A DNA stretch of 64,000 nucleotides, taken from NCBI GenBank assembly GCA_023078685.1, contig JALGAS010000005.1:4278001-4342000 (forward strand). The letters run 5' to 3'. The position numbers and the translations under genes are program-made. This stretch comes from Neopestalotiopsis rosae. Taxonomy: Eukaryota; Ascomycota; Sordariomycetes; Amphisphaeriales; Sporocadaceae. The notes under the pieces were generated by a model that ran no database searches, was not told the DNA's origin, and saw nothing but the letters and a program-made list of their open reading frames with translations. The first letter of the stretch is position 1, and every line of letters starts with the position of its first letter. Positions 46,699 through 58,873 of the stretch are shown piece by piece.

Positions 46699-47412
46699 CC
46701 CTTTTTGTCCCTCCAATCTGCGGGATAAAACACCTAGTTGGGATACTGGTGCTCTTTTGTCTTTCCCTTGCCGAGAAATCTGGGGTGCAGTGTGGAGGGG
46801 ACTGCTCTCGCTTGCTGGGTACACTACAGCGCCCGGTACGGGGTTGCCGGGTGCCCTGTCGGACTCCTCCAAGGCCGGTGGGATTGCGGAGAATTCCCGG
46901 TGGGGATAGCGACGGCATCCTACCTAGGTTAGGTTACTGTAATAGCATGGATTTATCCTTCATATTGACCCGACTACATAACGTACGAATTATCCCGCGA
47001 GTAATACGATTGGGATTTGCCGATTCACCTGAATACCCCATCGGACGTGACGACGATTTCGTAAATGTTCGAATCTTGGTTTTGTGCATTGAGACAGGAG
47101 GAATGATTTTGCGTAAGGATAAGCCGGCACTTGGGTAGTATAGACTCTGTACCTAGACTGTGGAGTTGTCACCTCTACTTGGCGCGTCTCCAAATTTTGT
47201 TTTCAACGGCCGCGGTGGGAAAAGCTCTCAAACTTGATCGCGAGAAGAACAGTTTCTATTGACACTTGGCAGCTTCGCGTTGAGATCATGGCAGAAGGAA
47301 AAGGCTGTTCTGTAATATATAAAAGACACGATGGGATCGCAGTGGCTTTAGATACTAGTCTTGAGCATCTCCATTGCAGTCAACACATTGGAACACAGGC
47401 ATTATTGTCAAC
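46699..47412. other. Intergenic, promoter of the GH39-like gene
   Basis: A TATATAAAA-like box lies at about 47315-47323, roughly 90 bp before the start at 47413. No other feature is seen. Confidence 0.45.
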
Positions 47413-48894
47413 ATGAACTCGATTCTCGCTGGACTTCTCTCGCTCGCAGCAGTCTCTCAGGCTGCCGCCATTGCGCCTCGCTCATCTGGTACCGCCTATG
47501 TACAGTTGGCACAGTCTGCGGGAACTGCTACGCACTTGGGTTCTGGTTTCATCTACGGATTTCCTGACAATGGCACCGAAGCTTCAAACGCGATTCCAGA
47601 TACCTTCCTGACTGATATAGGCTTTCGTGCCGGCCGCGCAGGAGGTGCGCAAATCACCGCAAAGGGCTGGGCATACGGCGGAAAAGCTGCGTACGATGAG
47701 CGTTTCCAGTCCACGCTGTCAAACTATCGCACTGTTCGAAAGTACAATGCCGATTTCATCTTGCTCGTTCACGACCTTTGGGGTGCCGACGGAGGCGCAA
47801 CCGAGAGCACTCCATTCCCAGGCGACAACGGCGACTGGACCGAGGCGGACCTGTTTCTGAACCAGCTCATTTCCGACATGAACGCAAACAACATGCTCGA
47901 TGGAGTTATCATAGATATCTGGAATGAGCCTGATGGCAGTGGCTTTTGGGCCAAGTCATGGGACCAGTATCTGGAATATGTCGGCCATGCTCACAAGGTC
48001 TTCAAGTAAAGCCCCTCCTGAAACACTGATCTTGGAGGGTCTCCCTCACTAATTCATGCCAGAGCTGCGTTTCCATACCTGTCCATCAGCGGCCCTTCAA
48101 TGGCCAACGCCCCTGCCCTGGATAACTACAACTGGCAAACCTGGTTCCAGTATATGGCTGCCAACGACGTGATTCCAGATATCTACTCCTGGCACCAGAT
48201 CGGCATCTGGCAGCGCGAGCCCGACCAGACCGTCGCCGACTTTGAGACGTTTCGCGCAAACTACAGCCTCCCCGCCCGCCCCCTCGACCTCAACGAGTAC
48301 GCTTGGCCCGACGAGCAGAACCCGGCGTCCTCGGCATACTACCTGGCCCAGCTCGAGCGGCACAACATTCGCGGCCTGCGCGCCAACTGGGGCGGCGGCT
48401 CCGACCTGCACGACTTTGCCGCCGCGCTCCTGGGCAGGGATACCAGTGGTGCCTACTACCCCAACGGAGAGTGGCAGCTCTACAAGTACTACGCGGCCAT
48501 GCAGGGCGACCGCGCCGTCACTTCTGCCTCTGATGACAAGCTGTTTGATGCCTTTGCCGTCCGTGGCGACAGTGACGTCAAGATCATCGCCGGGACTAGG
48601 CTGACCGCGAATTCCTATGACATTGCCGTTACAGGTCTGGAGAGCACCAGTCTGGGATCCAGCGGGGTCGTCAGCGTCCGCACGATTCGTTTCGATTGGG
48701 CCGGCGCGACGGGCCAGATTGATGCACCCGTGGACTTGGGGACGGCGGACTACACTTACACTGATGGCTCGGTACGTTGAAAGAAAGCTGGAACCTACCT
48801 GTTCAGATATGTAACTGACCATAATAACTAGTTCACGATCAATTTGACACCCGCAACCAACTCTACAGCGTACGCCTATGAGTTCTCTCTCTGA
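47413..48894 (+). CDS. Secreted clan GH-A glycoside hydrolase, GH39-like
   Basis: Three exons (47413-48005, 48063-48771, 48832-48894; introns 57 and 60 bp) encode 454 residues. A signal peptide (ILAGLLSLAAVSQAAAI) precedes a TIM-barrel domain with GSGFIYGFPDNG near the start, IIDIWNEPDGSGFW carrying the acid/base Glu after Asn as in clan GH-A, and a later RPLDLNEYAWPDEQ with a candidate nucleophile Glu. A small C-terminal beta domain (DSDVKIIAGTRLTANSYDI) ends in AYAYEFSL. The Asn-Glu-Pro motif and overall length suit GH39 or a close family. Substrate cannot be read. It is followed tail-to-tail by the GH31 gene, 415 bp away. Confidence 0.68.
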
Positions 48895-49309
48895 GGTAGT
48901 GGACGATTGGCGGCATTCTATTTCTAGTCTGCGATAGTTGGGGCATGTCAGATGAGAATTGACACGATGGAGGAAAACGTTCTTAGTCCTATGTAATAAT
49001 AGTCATTCGTTTCAAGCCAAAGCTCATTTGCCCTTTTTTTTTCCATTGTTCTTTTTGCGATTTAATTTTATTTGTCGTCTAGTACTAGTCAATCTGTACC
49101 TATTCGTCTTTTTGAACTGAGCTATACGCGGATGTCACCTTTCAACACACTTCGATCAATCACTACTCAGCATAATGAAGCACACAGTTCTTATCCTCTC
49201 AAGGTTGAGATTGGTGTGACATTCTATAAACCTAAAATTGATCACTCATACTTCGCAAACATCTCTTTATCCTCTCTGTCATCGTCCCAAAAAAAAAAAA
49301 AAAAATCAC
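48895..49309. terminator. Convergent 3' regions of two hydrolase genes, with a poly-A tract
   Basis: This gap lies between two genes that converge. Both 3' ends must lie here. A run of 17 A at 49289-49305 sits just beyond the GH31 stop on its downstream side. Confidence 0.4.
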
Positions 49310-51361
49310 TCAATTCTTCACGAATATCGGCATGCTGTTCAAAGGACAGCTGACCTCGACCGTTTGACCACCCTCGTAGCTGACTTCACCAGAGAACGAA
49401 ACCCACTTCTTGCCTTCTTCCAAGGGTGGAAAGTAGACCGAGAGTTCAGTCTGCCCAGCCTCCAGGACAGGACAGCACAAGTATTTGTCGCCATACATGT
49501 ACTGCTCGGACGTCTCCCAGCACTTGGCATCATGGGGAAACTCGTAGAAGAGCGTCCGCATGACGGGAGTCCCGTGTTCATGGGCCTGCTGCATCAGTCC
49601 GCGCGTGTAATCCCGGAGCTCTTCACGTATCCCCATGTACGTCTTGCAGATTTCATACACCTCAGGCCCATAGGACCAAACTTCATTGTCGGCTCCGCTG
49701 CAGCAGGTGGCGCCCCCCGTCGCGCCTTGCTGGGGCTGCCGTGGCTCGCGGTCGCCGTGCAGGCGCATGACGGGGCAAAAGGTGCCCCACTGGAACCAGC
49801 GCACAAACAGCTCGCGGAACGCGTCGTCGTCGGGGTCGCCGCCGTGGAAGCCGCCAATGTCGGTCGTCCACCACGGGATGCCCGCCAGGCCCATGTTGAG
49901 GCCCGCCGCGAGCTGGTTCCGGAAGCTCGACCAGGACGAGGCGATGTCGCCGCTCCACACGAGGGCGCCGAACTTTTGGCTCCCCGCCCAGGCGCAGCGC
50001 AGCAGGTTCACAATCTTGTCCTGGCCCTCGCGCTCCTGGCCCTCATAAAAGGCGCGCGCGTAGTCGCGCGGGTAGACGTTGCCGACGGCCAGGTTGGAGC
50101 CGAGGTGGTAGCGGTAGTTGTCAAAGTCGTAGGCCGTGTACTCTGGCTCGGCCTCGTCCAGCCAGAACGTCTTGATGCCCTTGGAGAAGTAGTTCTCCTT
50201 GCACTTGTTCCAGACGTACTCCCGGGCGCCGGGGTTGGTCGCGTCAAAGTGGATCGTCTCGCCTTCGAAATCCAGGCCGGTGCGGACTCCGCGGTCGACG
50301 CGGATGAGGTGGCCCTCCTCTAGCATTTCCGCAAAGTTTTCAGACTTCTTGTCTACGGTGGGCCAGATGGAGACCATGAGCTCGATATTCAAATCTTTCA
50401 GCTCCTTGACCATGGCGTCTGTTGTTCGCAAAAAAGTCAGTTAATGAAAAGAAAATTAGAAAACATACAAGGTCGTCTTACTTGGGTCGGGCCAATAGGT
50501 TTCATCAAACTTCCACTCGCCCTGCTTAGGCCAATGAAAGAAATCAATCACGATCAAATCAATGGGCAGGTTCCGGCGCTTATACTCGCGCGCAACCTCG
50601 AGGAGCTCTTCTTGCGTCTGGTAGCGGAGCTTGCACTGCCAAAAGCCCAGACCGTACTCTGGCATCATGGGGACCGTTCCCGTGACTCGCGCATAAGATT
50701 TGAGTATTTCAGAAGGCGTGTCTCCTGCCACGATCCAGTAGTCGAGAGTCTTGGTGGAGTAGGCCTCGAAACTCATAATGTTGCTTCCCAGGACAGCTCG
50801 ACCGATGGCGGGATTGTTCCACAGCAGCCCGTAGCCGAGAGAGGAGACGGCAAACGGTACACTGGCTTGAGAGTTTCTGTGGGCGAGCTCAAGGTCGTGG
50901 CCTTTGAGGTTCAGGTGCGGCTGCTGGTACTGTCCCATGCCAAATATCTTTTCGCCGACATCGAGGCTTTCCAGACGGTAGGTCAAGTGGTAATCTCCTC
51001 CGGGGATGGGGCGAAACTCTCGTGCCTCGACTTCGATGGCGCTGCATTTGGGATCGACAATGTCCCGACGGTTCCTCGTGTATTCTTCTAGGAGGAGCTG
51101 GCCTGCCGCATTGCGAAAAGACAGCTTGCCACCTTTTGTGATTGTAGCCGTAATGTTGCCATTGGTAGCGCATCCGTGAGTGTCGCGGATTTCAATGTCT
51201 GCTTTGCTCGCGGGCTTTTCATTGTCTAAAGCCCAGTCCTCCGTGGGCATGTTTGCAACCTTGGTCGCGCGTACTCGAAAGGCATTGTCGCCCCATGGTT
51301 CAATCCAGACTTTCTCGGCGTCATACTTGAAGCAAAGGCGGCCGTTATCTTCGTAAATCAT
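49310..51361 (-). CDS. GH31 alpha-xylosidase (YicI-like), cytoplasmic
   Basis: Two exons (51361-50482 and 50418-49310; 63-bp intron with GTAAGA donor) encode 662 residues. The N-terminal beta-sandwich includes EKIFGMGQYQQPHLNLKG. The barrel holds LPIDLIVIDFFHWPKQGEW, the nucleophile in KTFWLDEAEPEY (Asp near 381) and the acid/base in VWSGDIASSW (Asp near 451). CPVMRLHGDRE and a C-terminal beta domain follow. FWLDEAEPE and WxxxGEW are features of the alpha-xylosidase branch rather than of alpha-glucosidases. There is no signal peptide, so the enzyme should act on imported isoprimeverose or other alpha-xylosides. The sugar symporter gene and a regulator gene lie next along the DNA. Confidence 0.88.
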
Positions 51362-52596
51362 TTTGAGTGCGGTGTATATTTCAATTGAGCAGTAGGCAAT
51401 GTAAGCATTCCAAGGTGGGACGTTTTACGAGAACTTTGGTCTTCATCTTGACCAAATTCGAGAATATTATAGTAGGCTTTCTAATCTATCTACAGACTCC
51501 ACTATTCAATCAATGGATCGCAGATCACGATAGTGAGGGGACGTTGCGGTGGTGTTGTTGCACTTAATCCTCGCTTAAGCTGGGCGACCACCGGAGCTTT
51601 AATGACAATTGAGGGAATCTGTTCTGACCATCATGAGATCGATTGATGAGACGATTGGTCAAAGGCGTGCATGCGCTAGATCCCGCTGTCCATCGGGGTC
51701 TTTCACCCCCACCGGAGACAGCATCAAGGTTACTGTTAGCTAACAATGATCTCGTGAATCAGAATGCCCCACCAGGATCTGACGTGCTAACATGACTCCC
51801 GTTGTATCTGAGCGGGAGAGCAGGTATGCAAAGGGGAAGAGGAGGTGGGCTCGGAGGAAATTGTTATACGTAGTATGCTACTTTGCGACGACTCTCAGAG
51901 AGTACACACATTCCTCCCAAAAGTGCTCGAGATCTTGGGACTGTAGATGGGGAGCTATCAAGGTGCTTTCGAACATGACAGTCGAAGTGATTTTGCGAGT
52001 CGGGCCACCTGTACTAAGATGGAGAGGTCCATGTACGGTTCTTGGAAACCAGCCAGAGAGTAGGGACAGCCAGGCTCGCCTTGATAGTTATGCAAATTGT
52101 ATGTTGTTTGGTCGGAGATATCCTAGATAGGGGAGGGAAAAAAAAGGAATGTGACGCTGATCAGGCACCTTGTTTATTTTTACTGGCGGGCTTCAGGGAT
52201 CGACGATGGGGAGCGTCGAACCCGGTTCCTCTACTTGCAGGGTCGAGCAACTACCAAGCGAGTAAACTGTGCCTGGCTCAGTGTGATTGTTTCTTGTTGA
52301 AAACATTTCTGATTATTTAGATCTATGAGGTGAGGTTGACCCCCAAGGTGATTGCAAACAAAGAAAGTGCCAGAGTTCTGCCAGAGTTCTCCCAGGTTGC
52401 TGTGCAAACGGGGCATTTGGTGGTCAAGATCGAAATTCTTCTCAGATTACTCGGTACTGTGTATTTGGTGTAGAATGCTAGGGAATTTCCTCCTATGAGA
52501 CAAGGCTCGATCACCAGCTCCAGCGCAAGTCCGATCTTGCAGTGTCCGTCTTCCAGCCCACAATGTCCAACGGGTTCATGATCCTCAACATAAGTC
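51362..52596. other. Intergenic, promoter of GH31 and 3' region of the symporter
   Basis: Nothing coding is seen. The last few hundred bases before 52597 would be the symporter's 3' UTR. Confidence 0.45.
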
Positions 52597-54198
52597 TTAT
52601 TCAGTCTTGTCCAGCGCCGCGTTGTCATGCGCATATGCATCAACCTTGTACTTTGCAAAGTCGCGGGCCTTGACTCCATTAACAAACAGAATATCCAGCT
52701 CTTCATAAGTCTTGTTCTTCGTCTCTGGCAAACGGAACCATGTCCATGCACAGAAAACCGCGGAACAACCGCCCCAGAAGAAGCCAGTCTTGCCTCGCCA
52801 ATTTCCAGCAGTAGGGTTGAGCATGTATGGATTGATGATATTGCATACAATTTGTGAGATGTAGTAGGCGATGCGGCTGAGACAGACACTCTTGTTGCGA
52901 AGTCGAGTTGATGACGTCTCGCCAATAATGGCGTAGCAGATGGGTCCTACAGTGAGGTAGTATGTGAGGAGCCAAACCATCATCATGGAAGCTTGCGCAT
53001 AATTCCCGGCCGTGGAATCTCCTGCACCAACACTGATGAAACCAACCGTCATCAGTATGAGTGTGAGGAGACCCAAGCCCCAAAGGTAGAGTGTGCGGCG
53101 GCCAAAGACGGACATTAGCCACCACGAGATTATGGTGCCGAGAGACGCGAGACCAAGCCCGCCGACAGACATCTGGAAGGAGATCGAGGTTGGCAGTCCT
53201 GCCTGGACAAAGAAGTAGGTCGGAGTTCCGCCCATGGCTGAGCCACAAAATGGTTGTGCCATGAACGCTAGACACACAATTTCCGTGCGGCGCAAATCTA
53301 CGCCACGGAAGCAGTCGAGGTATGATGTACCTTGTGCGATTGACTTCTCCAACTCGTTGGTGTGAACCATCATGGCGACAGTCTTCCTGGCTTCTTCTTT
53401 TGGTACCGACGAAAGTCGCATCACGCTCTTTTCCGCCTCGACATAATCCTCAGCCCGGACGTAGTGCCATGGGGACTCGGGGGCAAAGAATAGAATGATG
53501 AACAATGGTATCGGCCAAACCCATTGGACGGCAAACGGGATGCGATATGACCACTGCGTATTGTTCTCCGAGAATCCAGCCTGGACTCCAGCAGATATGA
53601 GTTGTCCGAGAGCCCAGCACATGTTTACCCAGACCGTCAGATAGCCTCTGAGAGCCATTGGACAGACTTCAGAGGCATATGCCGGAGCCATGGTGGCAAA
53701 AACTCCCCACGGAATGCCGCAAAGGAATTCGCCGACCAGCAAGACTGGAAGGCTGGGAGCAAAGAAGGGAATGAAGACGAATCCGACAATGAGGATGAGG
53801 GAGGCAAGAAACACTTTTCGGTATCCGTATTTTTGCGTAAAGTGGCCATTGGCAAAAGCACCAACGATGGTCCCGACCGAGACAGCATTCGTGAGCCCGT
53901 TTTGCCACGAGGCAGAGATTTGGTAGGAATCGGTCGCAGCATCAAAGTCTCCGTAGCGCTTGGAGAAGGAGGGCTGGGCAAAGAATGAGCTGATCAAGAC
54001 GATGTCGTAGCCCTCCATGATGATTGAAGCTGAAAGCAACAATGACCAAAGGACAGCAGTATGATATTTTCGAACGGCCTGAACGAAAGTTAAGGCGTGT
54101 TCTTGCTCTGCCGCCTCCCGGGCCAGATTGTCATCTTTGGTGTCGAGGGCATTTTCGTGTTGGTCTATATTGACCGAACCCTTTTCGTTTTCCACCAT
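52597..54198 (-). CDS. MFS sugar:H+ symporter, maltose/alpha-glucoside permease type
   Basis: An intron-free frame gives 533 residues from the ATG at 54198 (MVENEKGSVNID); an in-frame ATG 23 codons upstream has a poorer context. Twelve membrane helices are predictable. Sugar-porter signatures include SIIMEGYDIVLISSFFAQP in helix 1, QKYGYRKVF in the first loop, APESPWHYVRAED at the middle, VFGRRTLYLWG and the C-terminal RLPETKNKTYEELD. Start and EGYD(I/T) wording match fungal MAL-type permeases for alpha-linked di- and oligosaccharides. It is divergent from the regulator gene (735-bp shared region) and follows GH31 in the same orientation, which suggests co-regulated uptake and hydrolysis. Confidence 0.88.
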   Translation of the reverse strand: MVENEKGSVNIDQHENALDTKDDNLAREAAEQEHALTFVQAVRKYHTAVLWSLLLSASIIMEGYDIVLISSFFAQPSFSKRYGDFDAATDSYQISASWQNGLTNAVSVGTIVGAFANGHFTQKYGYRKVFLASLILIVGFVFIPFFAPSLPVLLVGEFLCGIPWGVFATMAPAYASEVCPMALRGYLTVWVNMCWALGQLISAGVQAGFSENNTQWSYRIPFAVQWVWPIPLFIILFFAPESPWHYVRAEDYVEAEKSVMRLSSVPKEEARKTVAMMVHTNELEKSIAQGTSYLDCFRGVDLRRTEIVCLAFMAQPFCGSAMGGTPTYFFVQAGLPTSISFQMSVGGLGLASLGTIISWWLMSVFGRRTLYLWGLGLLTLILMTVGFISVGAGDSTAGNYAQASMMMVWLLTYYLTVGPICYAIIGETSSTRLRNKSVCLSRIAYYISQIVCNIINPYMLNPTAGNWRGKTGFFWGGCSAVFCAWTWFRLPETKNKTYEELDILFVNGVKARDFAKYKVDAYAHDNAALDKTE

Positions 54199-54933
54199 GG
54201 TGGATTTGGTGTCGACTAGGAGGAGGCAAGGCCTAACCCTCGAACAAAAGATGAGAATGATTTTCAATCTTCACAACGAGAAGGAGTGGTTGAACTGTAC
54301 TTGCTTTACTTGCGCTATGGTATGGGTCCACCTCTTCATATTATATCGAATATACATGAACGGTCCCAGTGTACCTTGGTACCTTCTGATTTGGTTATGA
54401 TGGGCTGACCCAGGAACCTGGAGCATAATCAGGCCAGGTTGAGGCCATACGCGGATTCTTGATGCTAATCCTGGCTTACAGGTAGCAGTACATGGTTACA
54501 AAAGAGAATCCACACTCAATCGGGGTTCAAGGTTCTTGTCCTTGCGCGTGGAGACTGGGGAAAATCTGGGGTTTGCCCGGGGAAATTGGCCGATCACCGG
54601 TAGTTGCTAGCAGTAGTTTCTGTGATGGTGCCACTGGAAAGCCGGAGTCACCACCGGGGACCAGGTGGGATGCGCGCAACAGGGTTTCTTGCGCCCCCAC
54701 CGGACACGCCAAGCCCTCGGTCTCGTCGTGATCAGAGAGTTGGAGACAGGTTGTTGCGCGTCCTAGACGATCTCGCTGGAGTGGACAGCGAGGCTGACAG
54801 AGATTGCAATAGTCTGGAAGCAAATCGCCAAAATTATCAATTGGTGATCGGACGGTGGCTTGAGAGGGCGGGTCTCGCCCAAATGACGAGCTCGGGGGAG
54901 ATCGAACTGCAGCTTCGCTTCTAGCCCATCATA
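54199..54933. promoter_or_regulatory. Bidirectional promoter region between symporter and regulator
   Basis: This 735-bp region separates two divergent start codons. It is the natural place for the adjacent regulator to bind. No operator repeat is obvious by eye. Confidence 0.45.
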
Positions 54934-57900
54934 ATGTCTCCAGAGTCGGAAGAGCTGTCTTTGCGACAGAAATACAGCTGCAGAATATGCACAACTTCTT
55001 TTGCTCGCCGGGAACACCTCAATCGACACATGAGTACTCATCTTCAGAATAGACCGTTCAGGTGCCCAGTGTGCGACAAAGGGTTTGCACGCAAGTGAGT
55101 ATCAATCTTAATCCGTACCTACTTCTAGCATCATTGACACTGGCCTCAGAGACGTGCGAAACAAACATGTACTTTCCCATGAACAAGAGACCCCCAACGA
55201 TGACGACGTCGTCTCGAAACGGGCCTGTAAATCATGTTCGAAGCGTCGTGTCCGCTGCTCGCGAGAGTCGCCATGCAAGCAGTGTGTAGAAAAAGGAAAA
55301 GGCACAAGCTGCATTTATCCTGCCACAAATGTTAGAGGTAAGCGTCGGCAAGCAATCTTGGATCAGCAAGCAGACGACTCTACCACCCAGGATTGCACAC
55401 CCACAGACCAGTTAGATTCGGATGCTGGCCAAGGCATACCGCTGTCCTTTTTGGCCGAAGCCGCCGCTCTCAATGCAAACCTTGATACACCGAGAGCTAG
55501 CACAACGAATACCAACGTCGAGGTGAATAATTCGCATTCGGGCATGATTGGTGAAACCAATACGCAGTATACTGGAACATCGTCGATGCAACAATCGATA
55601 GCAAATGAACCTGGTCTTGCTCTAGGAGCAAACATGGTCTACGACATGAGCGGTCGCTTCGATACTCAAGCAACAAAGCTCCTTTCTATAAACTGGATAG
55701 CGCATCAATATCAGACATCCTTCGATCCCTTTGACCAGCTTGGAGATATCTGCAACGTTTTCCCCACACAATTTCTTGATTCTTCGATCAGTCTTGATCA
55801 ACCCGACCAAGAAAATTTGAATCCGTCAATTGTGATTGAACGAGAGTCCGCTCCAGACCAGCCTCCGCCACTGGATATGATGAGGGATAGAGAGGCACAG
55901 AGTCTACTCTCCGATCCCGGCAGCGTGGTATCGAGAGACTCTCACCAATCCGGAAGTTTCTTCTACGTCGACGGCGATGGATCAAGGGCGTCACTGAGAC
56001 CGGCTTTCCAGGATATCTCTTCTGATCAACCTCGAGCTCATTCGCACCATGTCAGAGATCCAGTAACGCTCGCAATGGAAGAAGTACCCTTCAATTTATA
56101 TCAGAGCCTCGGGAACAATCTACAGTCCGAGTACTATGATGCGATTGGCAACAATGTTCCATCATACCACCAGGTGACTCTCTGGGTCGACCTGTACTAC
56201 AAGAAATTTCATCCAACCTTCCCCTTCCTGAGACGGCCTAAGTTCTGGGACGAGGACAACGACTGGGTGTTACTGTTGGCTGTGGTTACAGTTGGCACTT
56301 CCATGAGCCAAACACTAGACGCTGAGAGGTATAGACGCCCACTGATGAAGATCCTCCAGCAGGTAGTGGGCCATCGATTTGCAGTCATGCGGGGACAACA
56401 AGATGCCAGAACTGAGTGGACATCTCCTGCTCTAGAAACATCTTTCGTTCCCGATATAAAGTCGTCGGACTTGGCTGTCCTCCAGGCCACGGTTCTCAGC
56501 ATGCTTTGTTTGATGCACGGTGGAAGGAATGACGAAATAAGCTTTGCCATGGCCGAGCGGCTCAAACTCGTGGACGCTTGTCACTCGATGCGCTTATTAT
56601 CAAAGGCATCCATCCATCACGTTTTTGATTCCGGATACGAACCCAGAGCTCAGTGCCGAGCTTGGTACCAACATCAGGCATTTGCTAGAATCGGCTTGAT
56701 GATATGGGTATGTTCAAATCATTCAAGCTTTTTCTTCTCTTGGTATTGACTGCGTTAGCAGCTTCTCGACTTCATGATTGTATGCGAATTCCATTGTCAA
56801 CCTCTGTTGCAGCTGGCAGACGCAACGGCCCCATTACCGTGCAATGAAAATGTATGGAACAGCCAAATAATGGACCCTAACATCTTACAAGCAATAAAAC
56901 CAAGTAAGCAGAACACCCTTTCGTTTTCCCGCTAGTTCCAAACTTCTCGTCATCAGAGAGCTCACTAACCTCTAAGCAGTGCCCATCTTGGAAGCGCTTG
57001 AGATGATATACATGGAAAAGAAGCTCATATCTGATATCAGCGAATTTGGCAAACTTATACTCATATATGGCATATGCAGAAGAACCAAGGAAGTTTGCCT
57101 GCGAAGCCAGAGCCAATTGATGAACTGGACACCATCCGCTACAATCGAAAATCGCACCGAGGTCTACGAAAGAGGCGAAACTTGGCCTCCATCATCAAAT
57201 CTACTCTCGCAATGGCGCAACAGCGCCTGTGATTGCTTGGATATCCTGCATTGGTCAGCAAATAGCACAGCTTTGGGACACTGGGGCTGGGAGCATCCCA
57301 CGATATTTCATCTCCATTTGTCCCGGCTGCTCATATTAGCGCCACTGCGCCATATACAGACGCTCGCAACACCCTCACCTTCTCAGGATGCGATCAATCA
57401 ACCAGGAATTGATAGACATGCCAAGTCCCGGGAATTTGTGCTGCGTTGGTATCTTCAGGATCAATACAAGGCACGGCTGTCTGTCGTCCACGCCGGTGCA
57501 CTGCTCTGGCATTGCAGGCGATATGGCACCCGGATATTTCTCGAGCCGTACGCTATATACATTGCCACGCTGGTTCTCTGGGCGTATAGTACAGCTCTAC
57601 AGTTCTGCCAGTCCCGTGGGTCAGAATTGCAAATCTTCAATAACAATGTATCGCTGGCCGCGAGTAACACGCCTGGGTCGAACCCATCGCCTCAGGCCTA
57701 CACGGACGCGACGGACCAAGATGTCCTGTCCGTCGTGGTCTACCTGGACAGACCCATCGATGATGAGCTTGTCCAGACATACATTCGCTGGGGGTCCAAG
57801 ATGACTGCCTGTTTGTCCAGAGTTGGAGACATTGCCAACCCGTCGGCGCCAGCGAAAATCCTAAAAGAGGCCTATCGTCTCCTCAACCTTGCGGGCAGCT

Positions 57901-58028
57901 CCGAGTCCAGGGACTACTCCGTCAATGAATTTTCCGCTCCCAGTGGAGAAGTCGTCTGGGGTGTTCGATCATCCTTTGCCAAGTCACTTGACTCTCTGGT
58001 TCGAGCGACTCAGGAGCATCGGTATTAG
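54934..58028 (+). CDS. Transcription factor with two C2H2 fingers plus a Zn2Cys6 cluster
   Basis: Four exons (54934-55094, 55150-56707, 56762-56903, 56980-58028; introns 55, 54 and 76 bp) encode 969 residues. Finger 1 is C16-C19-H32-H36 (YSCRICTTSFARREHLNRH). Finger 2 is C44-C47-H60-H64 and is split by intron 1. A Zn2Cys6 cluster follows directly at C80, C83, C90, C96, C99 and C108. Residues from about 330 form the fungal-specific middle homology region (YHQVTLWVDLYYKKFHPTFPFL, then LPCNENVW after RIGLMIWLLDFMIVCE). Starting the protein at 55154 would lose both C2H2 fingers. It is probably a pathway regulator for the adjacent symporter and GH31 gene, by position and divergent arrangement. Confidence 0.88.
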
Positions 58029-58873
58029 ACTTCCGGCAAGGTGCTTGCTTGGAGTAAGCTTATTTTTTTCACTTACAGCCCCGCGCAAGCGTCCTCAAGA
58101 CACCGGCCCCGTGGAGGCGGATCTATATATCTACTCCAAGATGTGGTGACTGACTAACCCTCGAGGGTGCGAAGGTGATGCAACATGGATGATCTACGGA
58201 ATAGTGGGGGGCAAGGTAATCTGGCCGATCGACGGCTTATAATATATAGTGTATAATACTAAAGGGGCACTGTGACTTGGATCCATTATCACGATTGCCG
58301 ACCTTATTCGATGCCACGCTGGCACAGCACAATACTACAATTCTTGTGCACATCAGCAAATCACAAGTTTGTGTTTGTCGAGAATGGGTACCACGGTATA
58401 AACCAAGTTGAGACCCGGGCACCTGCATGAGTGACCCTGGCCGGCACCTTGGCATCGAGAGCGCTAATTCCCCAGAATTACGCAGAATGTGGATTCGCTA
58501 TACCTTAGTAAAATACCACTAAGGAAGGAGGCCCATGCTGTTGCGGGGAAGAAACAAGTGAAAAACCACCGGATTATCCCCATTCAAGCGTCAATCCCTA
58601 TCACGGACGCGAGAGGCGGCAGAGTGGTTCCTGTTGTTTGATAGGGGATAACCCAGGATGACCTCGGAAAAGCCGGCCATAGCTCCAGAAAAGGCAAGGA
58701 CCGACAGACTTATTCCGCAAGAACAATAGCAAGGTAAAGAGACAGTTAAGTCATGGGCATTGCAGAAATCTGTATATATATTGTGGTGAATCTGGTTGCT
58801 TCTTCTCCTACTTTCCGTAGCTGGTGCTATTGTACTCGCAGACCAGAACAATAATACATGGTCACTGGACATC
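58029..58873. other. Intergenic, promoter of the sulfatase gene
   Basis: Nothing coding is seen. In the sulfatase frame an open run extends upstream to 58796 without an ATG, so the start is placed at 58874. Confidence 0.5.

Noticed and set aside
47060..47090. GTTCGAATC-like tRNA B box
   Set aside because: No matching A box, acceptor stem or anticodon arm can be folded around it.
49238..50323. A 361-codon plus-strand frame
   Set aside because: It is antisense to the GH31 gene; the long open run follows from GC-rich codon use in that gene.
58796..58873. Upstream extension of the sulfatase frame as an alternative start
   Set aside because: It begins at TTG, and the ATG at 58874 directly starts a good signal peptide.
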